From Kuafuiihalomonas sp964473255 (GTDB lineage: Bacteria; Myxococcota; Kuafuiibacteriia; Kuafuiibacteriales; Kuafuiibacteriaceae), in contig CAYYOT010000002.1 of the NCBI GenBank assembly GCA_964473255.1, forward strand, positions 62,001 through 126,000: DNA of 64,000 nt, read 5' to 3'. The notes under the pieces were generated by a model. That model saw only the letters and a list, made by a program, of their open reading frames with translations. It was not told where the DNA came from and made no database searches. Shown piece after piece: positions 25,191-35,022 of the stretch (the first letter of the stretch is position 1; each line of letters starts with the position of its first letter). A program made the position numbers and the translations under genes.

Positions 25191-28100
25191 TCAGTTGTTG
25201 AAGTTGATGACCACGCGGTCGTCGTCGACCTGGGTATTGTAGCTCTGCGTTACGCTCACTTTGCACACCCAGTTGCCGCCTTCTCTCACCAGGCCATCGT
25301 CGGGGTTGTTCGTGTCGTCCGGGCAGTGCTCCCATTTGTTCTGCTCATTGTTGGCGAGGGACGGGTCCGGACTGAAGACCACCAGCGGAGCTTGGCCGCC
25401 GGTCGCAAAGCGCACTCCGCACGGAACGTTCACGAGGGCGTTGTCCGTACAAATCACTTCGCCGTTCATGTCGGCCGGAGCGATGTCGAGTGAGCGCGGA
25501 CTGCCTGGAGTTCCGCCGGCAACGTCGACCCGGACTTCGTAGGCGAACTCCGCCGTGACCGTGGTGTCCCCGGTGACCGTGACCTCGCACGAGCCGTTGT
25601 TGCTCTGACTATAGAGCTCTCCTGCGGCCGGGTCGGTGCAGCCGCTGGCCGGACTCGTCGTGCAAGAGCTGCCCCCCGTGCAGGACACCGTCCAGTCGTT
25701 CACCACGCTGCTTCCCGCACCCGACGTGTCGGCGGTGACGGTGAACGTTTCGCCTGCTTCGACTTTGACCGGACTCGAAGTGCTGAAGACGCCGGAGCCA
25801 TCAGCCGTCGCCGTCACCTGGTAGACGAACAGGCCGGCGACGGTCGTGCCGTCCGAGCCTTGATTCATGGTTACGTTGCACGTGTTCGCCGTGATCCCGT
25901 CACACGGTCCCCCCACGAAGTTCTCGAACTCGCTGCCGTTGTTTGTCGCGCTCGTAACGGTGACCGTATCTCCCGCGTCGATCTCGCAGGCCTCGGTTGG
26001 ACCATTGGCGGCGGCCGTACATGAGCAACCGGGAACGGAAAACGATCCGGCGCTGGCCAAGGGACAGTCCAGGTTGAGGGTGTAGGTGAACACGCCTTCG
26101 ACCGTCTTGTTGGCGTCCATCGTGATTCGGCAGGTGGCTTCTGCGGTTCCCGGACACGCTCCCCACCGGTCGAACGTTCCCCCATTGGTCCCCGTCGGCG
26201 TGATGTTCACGTTGGCGGTATCGGCATCGACCTTGATCGTGCAGTCCGGGTCGGGCGCGGCGTCGTCGCCACACGTGACCCCAAGCGTCCGCAGCGTACC
26301 GCTTCCGGCCACCGGTTGTACCAGGGTCAGCGTGTAGGTGAAGACGGCGCCGACCGTCACCGGTCCCGTGACCGAAGCGAACGAGCAGGAGTTCTGTCCG
26401 TCGCAGTCGTTGAGAAAGTTCCTTAGTTCACTGCCGTTTTGGGTGTTCGCGTTGATGGTGAGGGGACTCCCGGCGCGAACGGTGTAGTCGCAGCTGCTTC
26501 CGCAGGTTCCAGCTTGTCCGTCCACGGAAAGGCTCCCGCCCGCCGGCGGCACCAAAGTGACCGGGTAATCGAACAGGGCCTGCAGCCCGGGAAGCGGCGC
26601 CTGGATGTTCATGATCTGGCATTGGTTTCCTTGGACCATGCCGGCGCCCATGCAGCCGGTCCACTGGCTGAACGTGCTGCCGTTGCTCGTTGCCGCGTTC
26701 ACGGTGACGTCGGCTCCGTGGTCCGCTGACACGGTGCAGGTCCCGCCCGCGCAGACGATGTCCGCCTGTCCATTCGCGGCGTTCACTGTGAGGGTACCGC
26801 TGCCGGCGGCGGGTTCGGGGATCGTGAACTCGTAGCCGAAGACCGCTCGGACCTCACGCTTCTCGGTCATGGTCACCTCGCACTCGGTCGGCTCGTTCGA
26901 TGTGCACGGGCCTTCCCAGCGGCGGAAGATTGCGTTTCCTGCAGGCTGGGCCGTGACCGTCACCGTGTCTCCGGCGTCGTACTCGGCATCGTCGCAGCTG
27001 GCGCTGTTGCACTGGACGGTCCCACCGCCGCCGTTTTGAATCTCGACGTCGAGCTCGAAGCCGAAGACGGCAATGATATCCGGTTGGGCTTCGTCGACGC
27101 TGGTCTGGCACGTGTCGTCGGTAGACTCGGCGCACGGGCCACCGGACCACCGGCGGAAGATCGCTTCGTTACTGGGCTCGGCTACGCAGTCGAGGACCTG
27201 GGTAGGGAGGGCGGCGCAATCCGCCGCCTGATTCGACGTGGCCCGGCACCGTTCGTTCGTTTCCCAGCAAAGCGGGATGGAGTCGGCTGCACCCTGGCAG
27301 ACGATGGCCCCTGGTCCTCTTTCGACCTCGAGCGATACCGTCCCCTCTTCAACGAGGACCGCACGAACCTCACCGAGGTCGCCGAAACGAACCGGGCACT
27401 GCTCGCGGGTCTCGCACGCGAAGTCGCGGCTGGGTGGGCGCGCGCAAGGACGCTGCGTCATGTCGGCGTCGTCGACCCACTGCAGCAGCTGCCAGCCGTC
27501 TTCCGGCATGGCCGTAAGGGTGGCGGTGTGGGTGCACACCTGACTCACCGTGGCGGCGGTATCGGTCGAGAAACTCGGGTCGTCGCTGGAGACCTCGCCC
27601 ATGCCGTCGACGGTGACCTCCAGTGAAGAGCCGAACTCGATCCCGACCTCGTAGAAGCGCGTCTCGTCGGTGACGGCGAGCGGGGTGAAGAGGCAGCGGC
27701 GAAGCTCGTCGACCGCGTCCTCCGACACCGGACACGTGGGGAAAGAGGCGTCTCGGCAGTCCTGCTCGTCGTCGAGACGACATTCGCGGATGCTCCAGCT
27801 CTGGACGGAGAATCCCGGCGAAGCGAAGTCCTCCCGTTCGGGGTTGGCGGGTCGTCCCGCCAGCTCGACGAGCGAGTTGCCTTCGAACTGGGTTTCGCAG
27901 ACGTCGGGGCACCGCAGTGAAAAGGGGTCGTCGGGTGTCGGGGGAGCCGGCTGGACCTGGAGAACCTGACCGCCGCAGAACTCTCCGCCGGGGAGCAGCG
28001 AAACGATGCGTACCGTTCGCGGGTTCTTCAAGAACTTGGCGGCGCCAACGACCGGACCGGTTACCGTGAGTCCGCTCTCGAGACAGTCGTCGACGGCTAT

Positions 28101-28952
28101 GCCTCCGACGGTGCAGACGATGCTTCGGGGACTCTGCGTGTCTGCGCTCGGGGTCACGCTGAAGCTCAGCTCGGTGCCGAAATCGACCTCCGCGGTGCAT
28201 GGTGCACAGGGCTCGCTGCTGCATACGCACTCCAGCACCGGGCTCCCGTCGGCGCTGGCGGTGAGCGTGCCCAATCCCTCCACGCGGAGCTCGACGGGCT
28301 GGGGTGGACGCACGGGATCATTGAAGTCGAATCCGGCGGTGCACGACGTGCTCGTCTGGGTTTCGAAGTCCGGCACTTCCTCGAGGAGGCCTGCGGAAGC
28401 CTGGCCTCGCTGGGCCGAACTCGATACGAGGCGACCTCCGTCTCTGACCTCGAATCGGAAAGGGACCTCGGCTAGGCACTGCCGGTCGTTCCCCAAACTA
28501 TCGAAGGCGCTGCCATCGCAGGCTTCCGCTCGCTCCTGGAAACACTCGTCGCTGCCCGGGTTGACCAGCTGAAGTCGGGCGGTGACCCGGTCGCCTTCCT
28601 CGAGGGGTTCGGAAAAGCTCGGCGTGTCCGTTCCAATGCACACCGCATCGTCGAGGTTGACCTCACACGGTCCGCCCGCGGTCTGGCACTGGGCCAGCTC
28701 TTCGCTGGAAATCCGAAAGACGCAAGGCATCTTCTCGATGTACAGACAACCCCGCAGGTCGTCTTGCGGACGCAGTCCGGGTATCGGCGAATTCCCGATC
28801 GAGGAAAGGACGGCGTTGCCGCACTGGGCAACGTCCTCGGGCAGTTCGAGGGGCTGCGTCGCGCTCTCGGTGCGTGTGCATGCACCGACGCCGCCTCCGA
28901 TGGTGAGGGCGGCGAGGAGGCCCAGAAGGCGTTTGGTTTGAAGACTCGTCAT
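25191..28952 (-). CDS. Large lipoprotein with InlB-B-like repeats (paralogue 2)
   Basis: The product is about 1253 residues from the ATG at 28952; an ORF start 45 bp upstream is less likely because the signal peptide begins here. Signal and lipobox (GVGAC) are followed by a Cys-rich N-terminal half and about ten repeats similar to paralogue 1. Both proteins end in a related domain: an ADMN motif, a Cys, then a GLVREGG or GVITLGS-type segment. The gene is 22 bp upstream of the paralogue 1 start, so the pair is a tandem duplication transcribed together. No enzyme domain is visible. A surface or outer-membrane location is inferred from the lipobox. Confidence 0.8.
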   Translation of the reverse strand: MTSLQTKRLLGLLAALTIGGGVGACTRTESATQPLELPEDVAQCGNAVLSSIGNSPIPGLRPQDDLRGCLYIEKMPCVFRISSEELAQCQTAGGPCEVNLDDAVCIGTDTPSFSEPLEEGDRVTARLQLVNPGSDECFQERAEACDGSAFDSLGNDRQCLAEVPFRFEVRDGGRLVSSSAQRGQASAGLLEEVPDFETQTSTSCTAGFDFNDPVRPPQPVELRVEGLGTLTASADGSPVLECVCSSEPCAPCTAEVDFGTELSFSVTPSADTQSPRSIVCTVGGIAVDDCLESGLTVTGPVVGAAKFLKNPRTVRIVSLLPGGEFCGGQVLQVQPAPPTPDDPFSLRCPDVCETQFEGNSLVELAGRPANPEREDFASPGFSVQSWSIRECRLDDEQDCRDASFPTCPVSEDAVDELRRCLFTPLAVTDETRFYEVGIEFGSSLEVTVDGMGEVSSDDPSFSTDTAATVSQVCTHTATLTAMPEDGWQLLQWVDDADMTQRPCARPPSRDFACETREQCPVRFGDLGEVRAVLVEEGTVSLEVERGPGAIVCQGAADSIPLCWETNERCRATSNQAADCAALPTQVLDCVAEPSNEAIFRRWSGGPCAESTDDTCQTSVDEAQPDIIAVFGFELDVEIQNGGGGTVQCNSASCDDAEYDAGDTVTVTAQPAGNAIFRRWEGPCTSNEPTECEVTMTEKREVRAVFGYEFTIPEPAAGSGTLTVNAANGQADIVCAGGTCTVSADHGADVTVNAATSNGSTFSQWTGCMGAGMVQGNQCQIMNIQAPLPGLQALFDYPVTLVPPAGGSLSVDGQAGTCGSSCDYTVRAGSPLTINANTQNGSELRNFLNDCDGQNSCSFASVTGPVTVGAVFTYTLTLVQPVAGSGTLRTLGVTCGDDAAPDPDCTIKVDADTANVNITPTGTNGGTFDRWGACPGTAEATCRITMDANKTVEGVFTYTLNLDCPLASAGSFSVPGCSCTAAANGPTEACEIDAGDTVTVTSATNNGSEFENFVGGPCDGITANTCNVTMNQGSDGTTVAGLFVYQVTATADGSGVFSTSSPVKVEAGETFTVTADTSGAGSSVVNDWTVSCTGGSSCTTSPASGCTDPAAGELYSQSNNGSCEVTVTGDTTVTAEFAYEVRVDVAGGTPGSPRSLDIAPADMNGEVICTDNALVNVPCGVRFATGGQAPLVVFSPDPSLANNEQNKWEHCPDDTNNPDDGLVREGGNWVCKVSVTQSYNTQVDDDRVVINFNN
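26712..26846 (-). repeat. 135-bp block shared with 22601-22735 (copy 2)
   Basis: This is the matching copy in paralogue 2. It differs at one base (C for T near the middle) from copy 1 over 135 bp. Confidence 0.85.
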
Positions 28953-28993
28953 AGATTGACCTCGCGGCGAAGGTTGCCCGGTTCCATTATCGA

Positions 28994-30232
28994 TCATCTC
29001 TTGAGCTTGACGGTAGACCGGTTATTTTTTTCCGGCGTCAGCTCACCTTCCTTCAGCGGACGCAGATCCCAGACATAGACCTTACGGTAGGACCGATCGG
29101 TTCCGCGCTTGGTTCCGATCGCCGAAAAGGCCACGAACCAGTCCTCGCCATTGGCGACCACGTTGGGGTCTTCGTTGGAGACGGTGCCGGTGGGGAGGAC
29201 GAACGACCAGGCCTCGGCATCGGCGGAGACCGCCACGAGCGGGTTGTTCGCCCGCACGTCGTTGCGGGCGTAGACGATGAATCGACCATCGGGGGTCCAG
29301 GTGACGCCGCCGCGGTGCGTTGCCGCATCGCTTGCGACCTTCTGGCTCACCGAGCTGGCCAGGTCCCGCACGAACAGATCGAACGACACGCTCGAGCCGT
29401 CTTTGCGACGCTTCATCTTGGCGCTCTTGTGGGAGAAGTAGGCGACCATCCGACCGTCGGGTGAGATGCTCGGGGAGAGCTCGTACCCTTTGGACTTCGT
29501 CAGCTGCATGGGCACGCTGGGTGTGCCGGCGCGGCCCGGTGCCGCCGCCCGATAGAGGTCGCTTTCTCCACCGGTCGGATGCTGCTCGAAAACGACCGAT
29601 TGTCCGGTGGACTCCCACGTGGGGGCTAGGCGCAGCAGGCCTGGGCGCGGCGCGATCATGGGCGCCGGCGGCATGGGGCCTCGGCTGCCCCAGGTGACGA
29701 TGTTCACGTTGCCTTGGTCGCTTCCGTTGCTCTGAACAAAGACCAGGCTGTCGGACTGCGGGTTGAAGGCCGGCTGGCCCGCGATACCGTCCTTCGTCAG
29801 CTCGATACCCCGCGCGCTCATGTACAGCTGAATACCGTCGGCGGTGTTGCACGTATAAGCAAACCAGCTCCGCCGTCGCTTTGGCCCCCAGGTGAAGTCT
29901 CGGCAAACCGTCCCCGGTGGTGTGGCGCTGGACGGTTCGAAGGCCTCCCACGGCGAATCGCTCGAGCCCGCCGATGTGGGCACGGGCTTCATGGTGGGAG
30001 GCAGCACCCGTCGCGGCTTCGACTTCTTGAGAGGAGTGTCGAGGATGTACAGCTCGGTGACTTCGCCCACTCGGCGCTCGTACGCCAAACGCGTACCGTC
30101 GCGCGACCACAGGGGACGCTCGCAGTGCCCCTCGGAGTGCGTCGTGACTTGAACGGCTGCTCCCCCGGCCATCGTAACGGAAGGACCCGCGACCAAGGTG
30201 AAAGCGAGGGCTGAAGCAATGGTGCGATTCAT
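28994..30232 (-). CDS. Secreted PD40/TolB-like beta-propeller protein
   Basis: The 412-residue protein has an N-terminal signal peptide (about residues 1-22) and several PD40-type blades: a W-S-x-DGTRLAY repeat near residue 45, SPSISPDGRMVAY in the middle, and WTPDGRFIVY later. Such propellers (TolB, Tricorn, WD40-like) bind proteins or peptides. The start overlaps the stop of the previous gene by ATGA, so it is coupled to 30229-31113. The longer open frame reaching 30409 is inside that neighbour and is not used. It lies in the operon holding the peptide ABC transporter. Partner unknown. Confidence 0.75.
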   Translation of the reverse strand: MNRTIASALAFTLVAGPSVTMAGGAAVQVTTHSEGHCERPLWSRDGTRLAYERRVGEVTELYILDTPLKKSKPRRVLPPTMKPVPTSAGSSDSPWEAFEPSSATPPGTVCRDFTWGPKRRRSWFAYTCNTADGIQLYMSARGIELTKDGIAGQPAFNPQSDSLVFVQSNGSDQGNVNIVTWGSRGPMPPAPMIAPRPGLLRLAPTWESTGQSVVFEQHPTGGESDLYRAAAPGRAGTPSVPMQLTKSKGYELSPSISPDGRMVAYFSHKSAKMKRRKDGSSVSFDLFVRDLASSVSQKVASDAATHRGGVTWTPDGRFIVYARNDVRANNPLVAVSADAEAWSFVLPTGTVSNEDPNVVANGEDWFVAFSAIGTKRGTDRSYRKVYVWDLRPLKEGELTPEKNNRSTVKLKR

Positions 30233-31113
30233 CGTCGAGCTCCAAATCCGACGTCGTACTCCGTCGTGGAAGCGGCGGCGGCTCCGGCAGCCACGCCGAT
30301 GATGGCGGCGACGGCAATGCCGCCTCCGATCAGCCACCATTTGTTGCGGGCGGCCCAGGGGCGGTCGTCCTTGTAGCCTTCGACTTCCACCTCGGCACAC
30401 GTGTCCCACTGCGGTGGCTTGACCATCTCTACCGGTTCGGGATCCGGCGACTGAGATGCGGCCGCGTACACGTCTTTGGGGTCGCCGATGGATTCGATGG
30501 GCAAGACGATCGGGTCGCCACCGGCGTAGACTTCGACCGTGGCGTTGCCGAGGCGATAGCTTCCGGCCGGAATGTAGAGCTTTTCGCCCACCCGCACCTT
30601 CACGACGTTCTTCTGCCGGTCGAGAAAGCGCGCGATCAGATCACCTTGTTCGGTGGTCAACGGGGGGGCGTCGAGCTCGGCTCGAAACGCGATGAGGTCG
30701 GGAGCGCCTTTGGACTCGACGATCACCGTGCCCATGTTGGCGGGGAAGAACTCCAGGAATCGTTCGACGGTGCGAGAGGGATTGTCGGGAAGCGGCTCCG
30801 TCAAACCTCCGAGCGAAGCCAGCATGCGCCCGGAAGTCTGAAAATCGTTCTGAGCGAAGGCGATGATGGCCAGCCACACGCGAACGGTTGGATCCTCGTA
30901 GCCGGCCTCGGTGCGAATCGCCATTTCGATCTCACCGCGCGCCGGTCCCAGCTGATCGGCCCGGCGGTAGGCTTGAGCCTGCTGCAGCGCACGCTGGACG
31001 TCACACTCCGGGGGCGGCCCATCATCGTCGGCCGCCCGAGCGGGCAGGGGCGCGGTCGCCAGCGTGAAGGAGAAGAGCGTCATGTGCGCGACGAAACGCT
31101 TGTAAGCGGTCAT
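30229..31113 (-). CDS. Secreted TPR-like protein with C-terminal membrane anchor
   Basis: This 294-residue protein has a signal peptide (about 1-27, ending ARA), a helical part with TPR-like spacing (about 40-110), and a beta-rich PEGA-like part containing KVRVGEKLYIPAGSYRLG (about 173-190). A C-terminal membrane segment (about 260-284) is rich in Gly/Ala/Ile. Most of it should face the periplasm. It starts 1 bp after the ABC-ATPase stop and is coupled to the propeller gene by ATGA. Similar Ala/Gly-rich C-terminal anchors are seen in the protein at 41156-41995. Function unknown. Confidence 0.6.
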   Translation of the reverse strand: MTAYKRFVAHMTLFSFTLATAPLPARAADDDGPPPECDVQRALQQAQAYRRADQLGPARGEIEMAIRTEAGYEDPTVRVWLAIIAFAQNDFQTSGRMLASLGGLTEPLPDNPSRTVERFLEFFPANMGTVIVESKGAPDLIAFRAELDAPPLTTEQGDLIARFLDRQKNVVKVRVGEKLYIPAGSYRLGNATVEVYAGGDPIVLPIESIGDPKDVYAAASQSPDPEPVEMVKPPQWDTCAEVEVEGYKDDRPWAARNKWWLIGGGIAVAAIIGVAAGAAAASTTEYDVGFGARR

Positions 31114-31114
31114 A

Positions 31115-33193
31115 TCAGGTTCCTCCGGGGGGCGGTCGTCGTGCGTGGCAAGCGACGACGCGGGACGACGTGAGTTCGACGAGCGCCGGTTCTTCGGTGT
31201 CGCAGAGCATCACCGGGGCCGAGCTGTCGTCGTAGCGAGGGCAGCGAGATCGAAAGCAGCAACCGGCGGCGAGCGGCATCCGGCGCGCGCGAAGCTCGTC
31301 GATGCGGACCACGTTCTCCGTCTCTCGGCCGGAAACGAAGAGTGCACTCTCGAGCAGGACTTCCGTGTAGGGGTGATGGGGTTCGCCGGTGGTCAGGCTT
31401 TCGGCCGAACACTGTTCCACCTGCTTGCCGCGATAGAGCACGACGACTCGGTCGGCCACGCGACGAACGAAGGCCAGGTCGTGGCTGATGATGATGAACG
31501 AGCGCTTGGGGTCGGCTTCGCGTTGAGCGCTCAGGAGGTCGGCCACCCGCATTCGGTGAATGGCGTCCAGCCCCGTCGAGGGTTCGTCCAGGACCAGCAG
31601 ACGGGCGGAACTCTCGAGCGCTCGCACCAGACCGATCCGCCTTCGCTCGCCCCCGCTGAGCGTGCCCAGCAGGTTTCGGCTGCGGGAACCCACGCCGATG
31701 TGGTCGAGCAGCCGCTGGGCTTCGGCCTGGGCGGCGGAGCCCTCCATCCCTCGCTGGAAGATAAGAGACTCGGCCACGGCGTCGATCGCCCTCATGCCGG
31801 GGTTCAAGCTCGTGTAAGGATTCTGAAACAGGATTTGAAGACGCTGTCGAAGGCGACGCAGCTCCCGCCCGCGATAGGAGTTGAGGTCTCGGCCTTCGAC
31901 GAGGATCCGTCCTTGCGTCGGAAGGTCGAGGCCCAGGATCAGACGAGCGAGCGTCGTTTTGCCGGAGCCGCTCTCACCGACGATGGCGACCACTTCGCCG
32001 CGGTACACGTCGACGCTGATCTCATCGAGGGCGCGCGTCTGGACGACGGCATCGCGCCGGAAGAACGACGTTCTCTTGGTAAAGGTCCGACTCACGCCCT
32101 CGACGCGGACCAGGGGCACGGTGGGGTCGACCGTCGAATCGGACCGAGTCTCGGGTGGCTCACCTTCCTGGTGGATGGCTTGGACGAGGTCCGCGGTGTA
32201 GGTCTCGAGGGAGAGATCCGAGCTCATGAGACGCGTGCGCGAGAGCGACTGGACGACCTCGCCCCGCCTCATGACGATCACGCGGTCGGCGATCTGGTCG
32301 GCGTGGCCCAGGTGATGCGTCACCAGAATACCGCTGACCTCCTTCCGCTTTCGGTACTCGCGGAGGTGCATGAGGATCTCGGCCTGGAGGGTCACGTCGA
32401 GCCCGGTCGTCACCTCATCGAGAAAGAGGATCTCCGGGTCGCCGGTCAGAGCGATGGCCAGCATGGCGCGCTGGGCCATGCCGCCCGACAGCTCGTGCGG
32501 GTGGACGCTTATGACCGTCGTGGGATCCCGAAACCCGAGTTGGGCGAGCAGCTGCGCATTCGCCTCTAGTCGCTCGGAGCTCGGCATCTGCGGTCGACGT
32601 CGAGCGAGGGCCTCGTCCAGCTGAGTCCCGATCTTCAGGAAAGGATTCAGCGCCGCCTTTCCGTTTTGGAGGACGAGGCCCAGCGCGCGACCGCGCAAGG
32701 GCCGAAAGCGCTTGTCGACCAGCTCCTTCCACCGGGGGCTGACTCGGTACGACCCGCGCTTCGTCTTTCGAACCCAGCGGGAGAGGTCGTCCAGCGGCTT
32801 GAGCGACGTCCCGTCCTCGAGCTCGTATTCGATTCGACCCAGCACGACGCCCGGCGAGCCTCGCTGGATTCCGAGCAGCGCCTGGAGCAGCACCGACTTG
32901 CCGGAACCCGACTCGCCGACGATGGCGAGCATCTCACCCTTGTCCAGGTGCAAAGAGACGTCCCGCACGGCGTACAGGTACGGCGGGGCATCACCAAAGA
33001 CGACCCGGATGCCCTCGGCGCCCAGGACCTGGCGCGCTTCCGCCTGGATCCGAGGCGGCGGAAAGAAAGGCTCGATGACCTCGGTTGGCACATTGTCGAT
33101 GGCCAACATGGGCTGCGTGTCGGAGAACTGGGACCGCTTTTCCCCGGGAGCCTCCTCCAGGTGCGGAAGGTCGGGCAGCGTCTCACTCGGCAT
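31115..33193 (-). CDS. Peptide ABC transporter, two fused ATPase domains
   Basis: The 692-residue protein fuses two nucleotide-binding domains of the oligopeptide type (DppD and DppF-like). Domain 1 has GESGSGKS, signature LSGGMAQ and FLDEVTTGLD. Domain 2 has GESGSGKT, signature LSGGERRR and VLDEPSTGLD. Both Walker A/B and signature motifs are complete, so both sites should hydrolyse ATP. The C-terminal tail has four Cys (including a Cys-Cys pair near the end), like the short tail of OppD/OppF-type proteins. It overlaps the DppC-like permease by 11 bp. It powers uptake of peptides or similar small molecules with the downstream partners. Confidence 0.9.
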   Translation of the reverse strand: MPSETLPDLPHLEEAPGEKRSQFSDTQPMLAIDNVPTEVIEPFFPPPRIQAEARQVLGAEGIRVVFGDAPPYLYAVRDVSLHLDKGEMLAIVGESGSGKSVLLQALLGIQRGSPGVVLGRIEYELEDGTSLKPLDDLSRWVRKTKRGSYRVSPRWKELVDKRFRPLRGRALGLVLQNGKAALNPFLKIGTQLDEALARRRPQMPSSERLEANAQLLAQLGFRDPTTVISVHPHELSGGMAQRAMLAIALTGDPEILFLDEVTTGLDVTLQAEILMHLREYRKRKEVSGILVTHHLGHADQIADRVIVMRRGEVVQSLSRTRLMSSDLSLETYTADLVQAIHQEGEPPETRSDSTVDPTVPLVRVEGVSRTFTKRTSFFRRDAVVQTRALDEISVDVYRGEVVAIVGESGSGKTTLARLILGLDLPTQGRILVEGRDLNSYRGRELRRLRQRLQILFQNPYTSLNPGMRAIDAVAESLIFQRGMEGSAAQAEAQRLLDHIGVGSRSRNLLGTLSGGERRRIGLVRALESSARLLVLDEPSTGLDAIHRMRVADLLSAQREADPKRSFIIISHDLAFVRRVADRVVVLYRGKQVEQCSAESLTTGEPHHPYTEVLLESALFVSGRETENVVRIDELRARRMPLAAGCCFRSRCPRYDDSSAPVMLCDTEEPALVELTSSRVVACHARRPPPGGT

Positions 33194-34100
33194 CGTCTTG
33201 CCTCGATCCGCCGGCTTGGACGGGCTCTAGCAGCACGTCTCCGACCCAGGTCAGCGCGACACCAGCGCCGAGGAGCGCCACGCTCGGCACGAGCGCCGGC
33301 CACACGTAGCGTGCCGCATCGTTCCCGATCAGCCCCCCGATCAGGTTCCGGGTCGGGGTCACGATCATGTTGCCCCAGCTCGGGGCTGGTTCTTGGACGC
33401 CGTACATTCCGCCGTCCGAAGTCTGGATGAAGGAAAGCGCCGTCTCGGTCATGAGCACGAAAACCCAAAGGCCGACGACATGACGCAGCACCAGGGAGCG
33501 ACACTGAAGCCAGAGAATGTGCACGCCGAGGATACGGCACAGTGGAAGGCCGTCCGCGCGGGCGGCTTCGATGTATTCTTCGCGCGAGCATTCCATCACG
33601 CGGGTCTTGAGGTCTTCGCCCAGCTCCGCGGCGTACAGCACGCCAGCGACCGCAGCGATCACGAAGGGGCTGAAGCCGAAGGACACGCAAACCAGGACGA
33701 TGGTCACGAAGCGCGGGAGGGCGCCCGGAACCGCCAACGCGAAGGAAACGATTCCCTGGAGCGACCTGAGCAGTGCCGCCCACGCCCCTTGGGGCGACCC
33801 GACGCCGGCCGAAGCGGGCTTGTATCCGGCAGCGGCACCGAGGGGAACGCCGATCGCGACCGCGATCAGACTCGCCGCGAGGCCCGGCATGAAGAATGAC
33901 CGCGTTCCCGCGATCAGTCGCTGGAGCAAGTCTCGACCGAGCCGATCTGTGCCCAGCAAGTGACTCCAGCTCGGCCCCTGGAGGCCCTGCGACATGTCGA
34001 CGTCATATCCGGGCTCGTAGGTGGACAGGAGTCCAGCCAGGCCGAGAAGAATGAACCCGCCGATTACGATGCTCGCGGCCAGTCGACGCCGAGTCATCAT
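33183..34100 (-). CDS. Peptide ABC transporter permease (DppC-like)
   Basis: This protein is about 305 residues, starting at one of two tandem ATG codons (34100 or 34097) that overlap the upstream permease stop. It has an N-terminal membrane segment, then the binding-protein-dependent transport fold. The conserved EAA loop reads EYIEAARADGLP (about residues 183-194), where the ATPase docks. The YDVDMSQGLQGPSWSHLLGTD region is typical of DppC/OppC N-termini, which contain a Gly-Thr-Asp before the first fold segment. The longer frame to 34550 lies inside the neighbouring gene and is not used. It works as a heterodimer with the DppB-like permease. Confidence 0.88.
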   Translation of the reverse strand: MMTRRRLAASIVIGGFILLGLAGLLSTYEPGYDVDMSQGLQGPSWSHLLGTDRLGRDLLQRLIAGTRSFFMPGLAASLIAVAIGVPLGAAAGYKPASAGVGSPQGAWAALLRSLQGIVSFALAVPGALPRFVTIVLVCVSFGFSPFVIAAVAGVLYAAELGEDLKTRVMECSREEYIEAARADGLPLCRILGVHILWLQCRSLVLRHVVGLWVFVLMTETALSFIQTSDGGMYGVQEPAPSWGNMIVTPTRNLIGGLIGNDAARYVWPALVPSVALLGAGVALTWVGDVLLEPVQAGGSRQDDAE

Positions 34101-35002
34101 GAGCTCGCCTCGCCCGCGTCTCCGCGTCGTCGGGGATCGGCGGCCATGGCGACGGCCTCCGACAGTACGCGCGCCAAAGCATACAAAAGGGCCCAGACCA
34201 TCGTTACCGCCATCAGAACCGCGAGATCTCGGCGCAAGGCCGCGGTCCAGGTCAGCATGCCGAATCCGGGAAGCTGGAGGATCAGCTCCACGATCAGAAG
34301 TCCGCCGAAGATGGCCGTCAGGCGATTGATGGCCAAGGTTGCGAGCGGAGCCACCAGGGCGGGGGCGGCGTGTCGGGCCACGGGGGCTCCCGCGGCCTTG
34401 GCGAACAGAACGAAATCCGACCCCGCCACGCGGTCGAGCTCCTGTTGAACCGCTCGCGCGGTCTCGATCAGCATTCCGCTTCCCACCGCAAGGACGGCGG
34501 AAGCCAACGCATAGCGGGCGATTCCTCGGTCGATGGGCAGAGGAAACCACGAGGGACGGTTCATCGGATTGTCAACGAGGCTTGCGACTCCGAGATTGAT
34601 GCCCAGCATCAACCAGTAGGCCAACAAGAACGTCGGGGCGACCGAGAGCCAATAGAGAACGGTTCGCAGCGGGCGACTCACTCGGGCCAGCATCCCTCGA
34701 TGCCATATCCAGCCCAGACCGATCCCCATGAACAGGGCCAGCACCAGACCCCACACCACGACCCAGGTCGACGTGACGAACCGTTCGCTCAGAAGCTCGG
34801 TCACGGGAGCGCCCAGTCGAACCGCAGCCGACTCGCCCAAGTCTCCGGTCAGGACGTGTCCCAGCCACGCCACGAACGCCGTCGATGCTCCGTCGGCGAC
34901 CCGGGCCTTGCCCGGCGCATGCACGAGGATCTGGTGCACGGCCAGGCACGTCGCGAGGACCACGAGCCCGGACCAGAGAATCTGTTCGGTCAGTCGTCTC
35001 AC
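34097..35002 (-). CDS. Peptide ABC transporter permease (DppB-like)
   Basis: This 301-residue protein has about six membrane segments, with the DppB-type pattern: an N-terminal TM, a periplasmic loop, then WLGHVLTGDLGES, where Gly-Asp-Leu-Gly is a DppB mark. The EAA-like loop (DFVLFAKAAGAP, about residues 201-212) matches where the ATPase binds. It pairs with the DppC-like permease at 33183-34100 and shares an ATGA junction with it. The gene starts 20 bp after the binding-protein stop. Substrate is not predictable from this sequence. Confidence 0.87.
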   Translation of the reverse strand: MRRLTEQILWSGLVVLATCLAVHQILVHAPGKARVADGASTAFVAWLGHVLTGDLGESAAVRLGAPVTELLSERFVTSTWVVVWGLVLALFMGIGLGWIWHRGMLARVSRPLRTVLYWLSVAPTFLLAYWLMLGINLGVASLVDNPMNRPSWFPLPIDRGIARYALASAVLAVGSGMLIETARAVQQELDRVAGSDFVLFAKAAGAPVARHAAPALVAPLATLAINRLTAIFGGLLIVELILQLPGFGMLTWTAALRRDLAVLMAVTMVWALLYALARVLSEAVAMAADPRRRGDAGEASS

Positions 35003-35022
35003 GATGCAGTCCCGCTACGTGG

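Noticed and set aside
34101..34550. N-terminal extension of the DppC-like permease open frame
   Set aside because: It lies inside the DppB-like permease gene and is Arg/Gly-rich without membrane segments.
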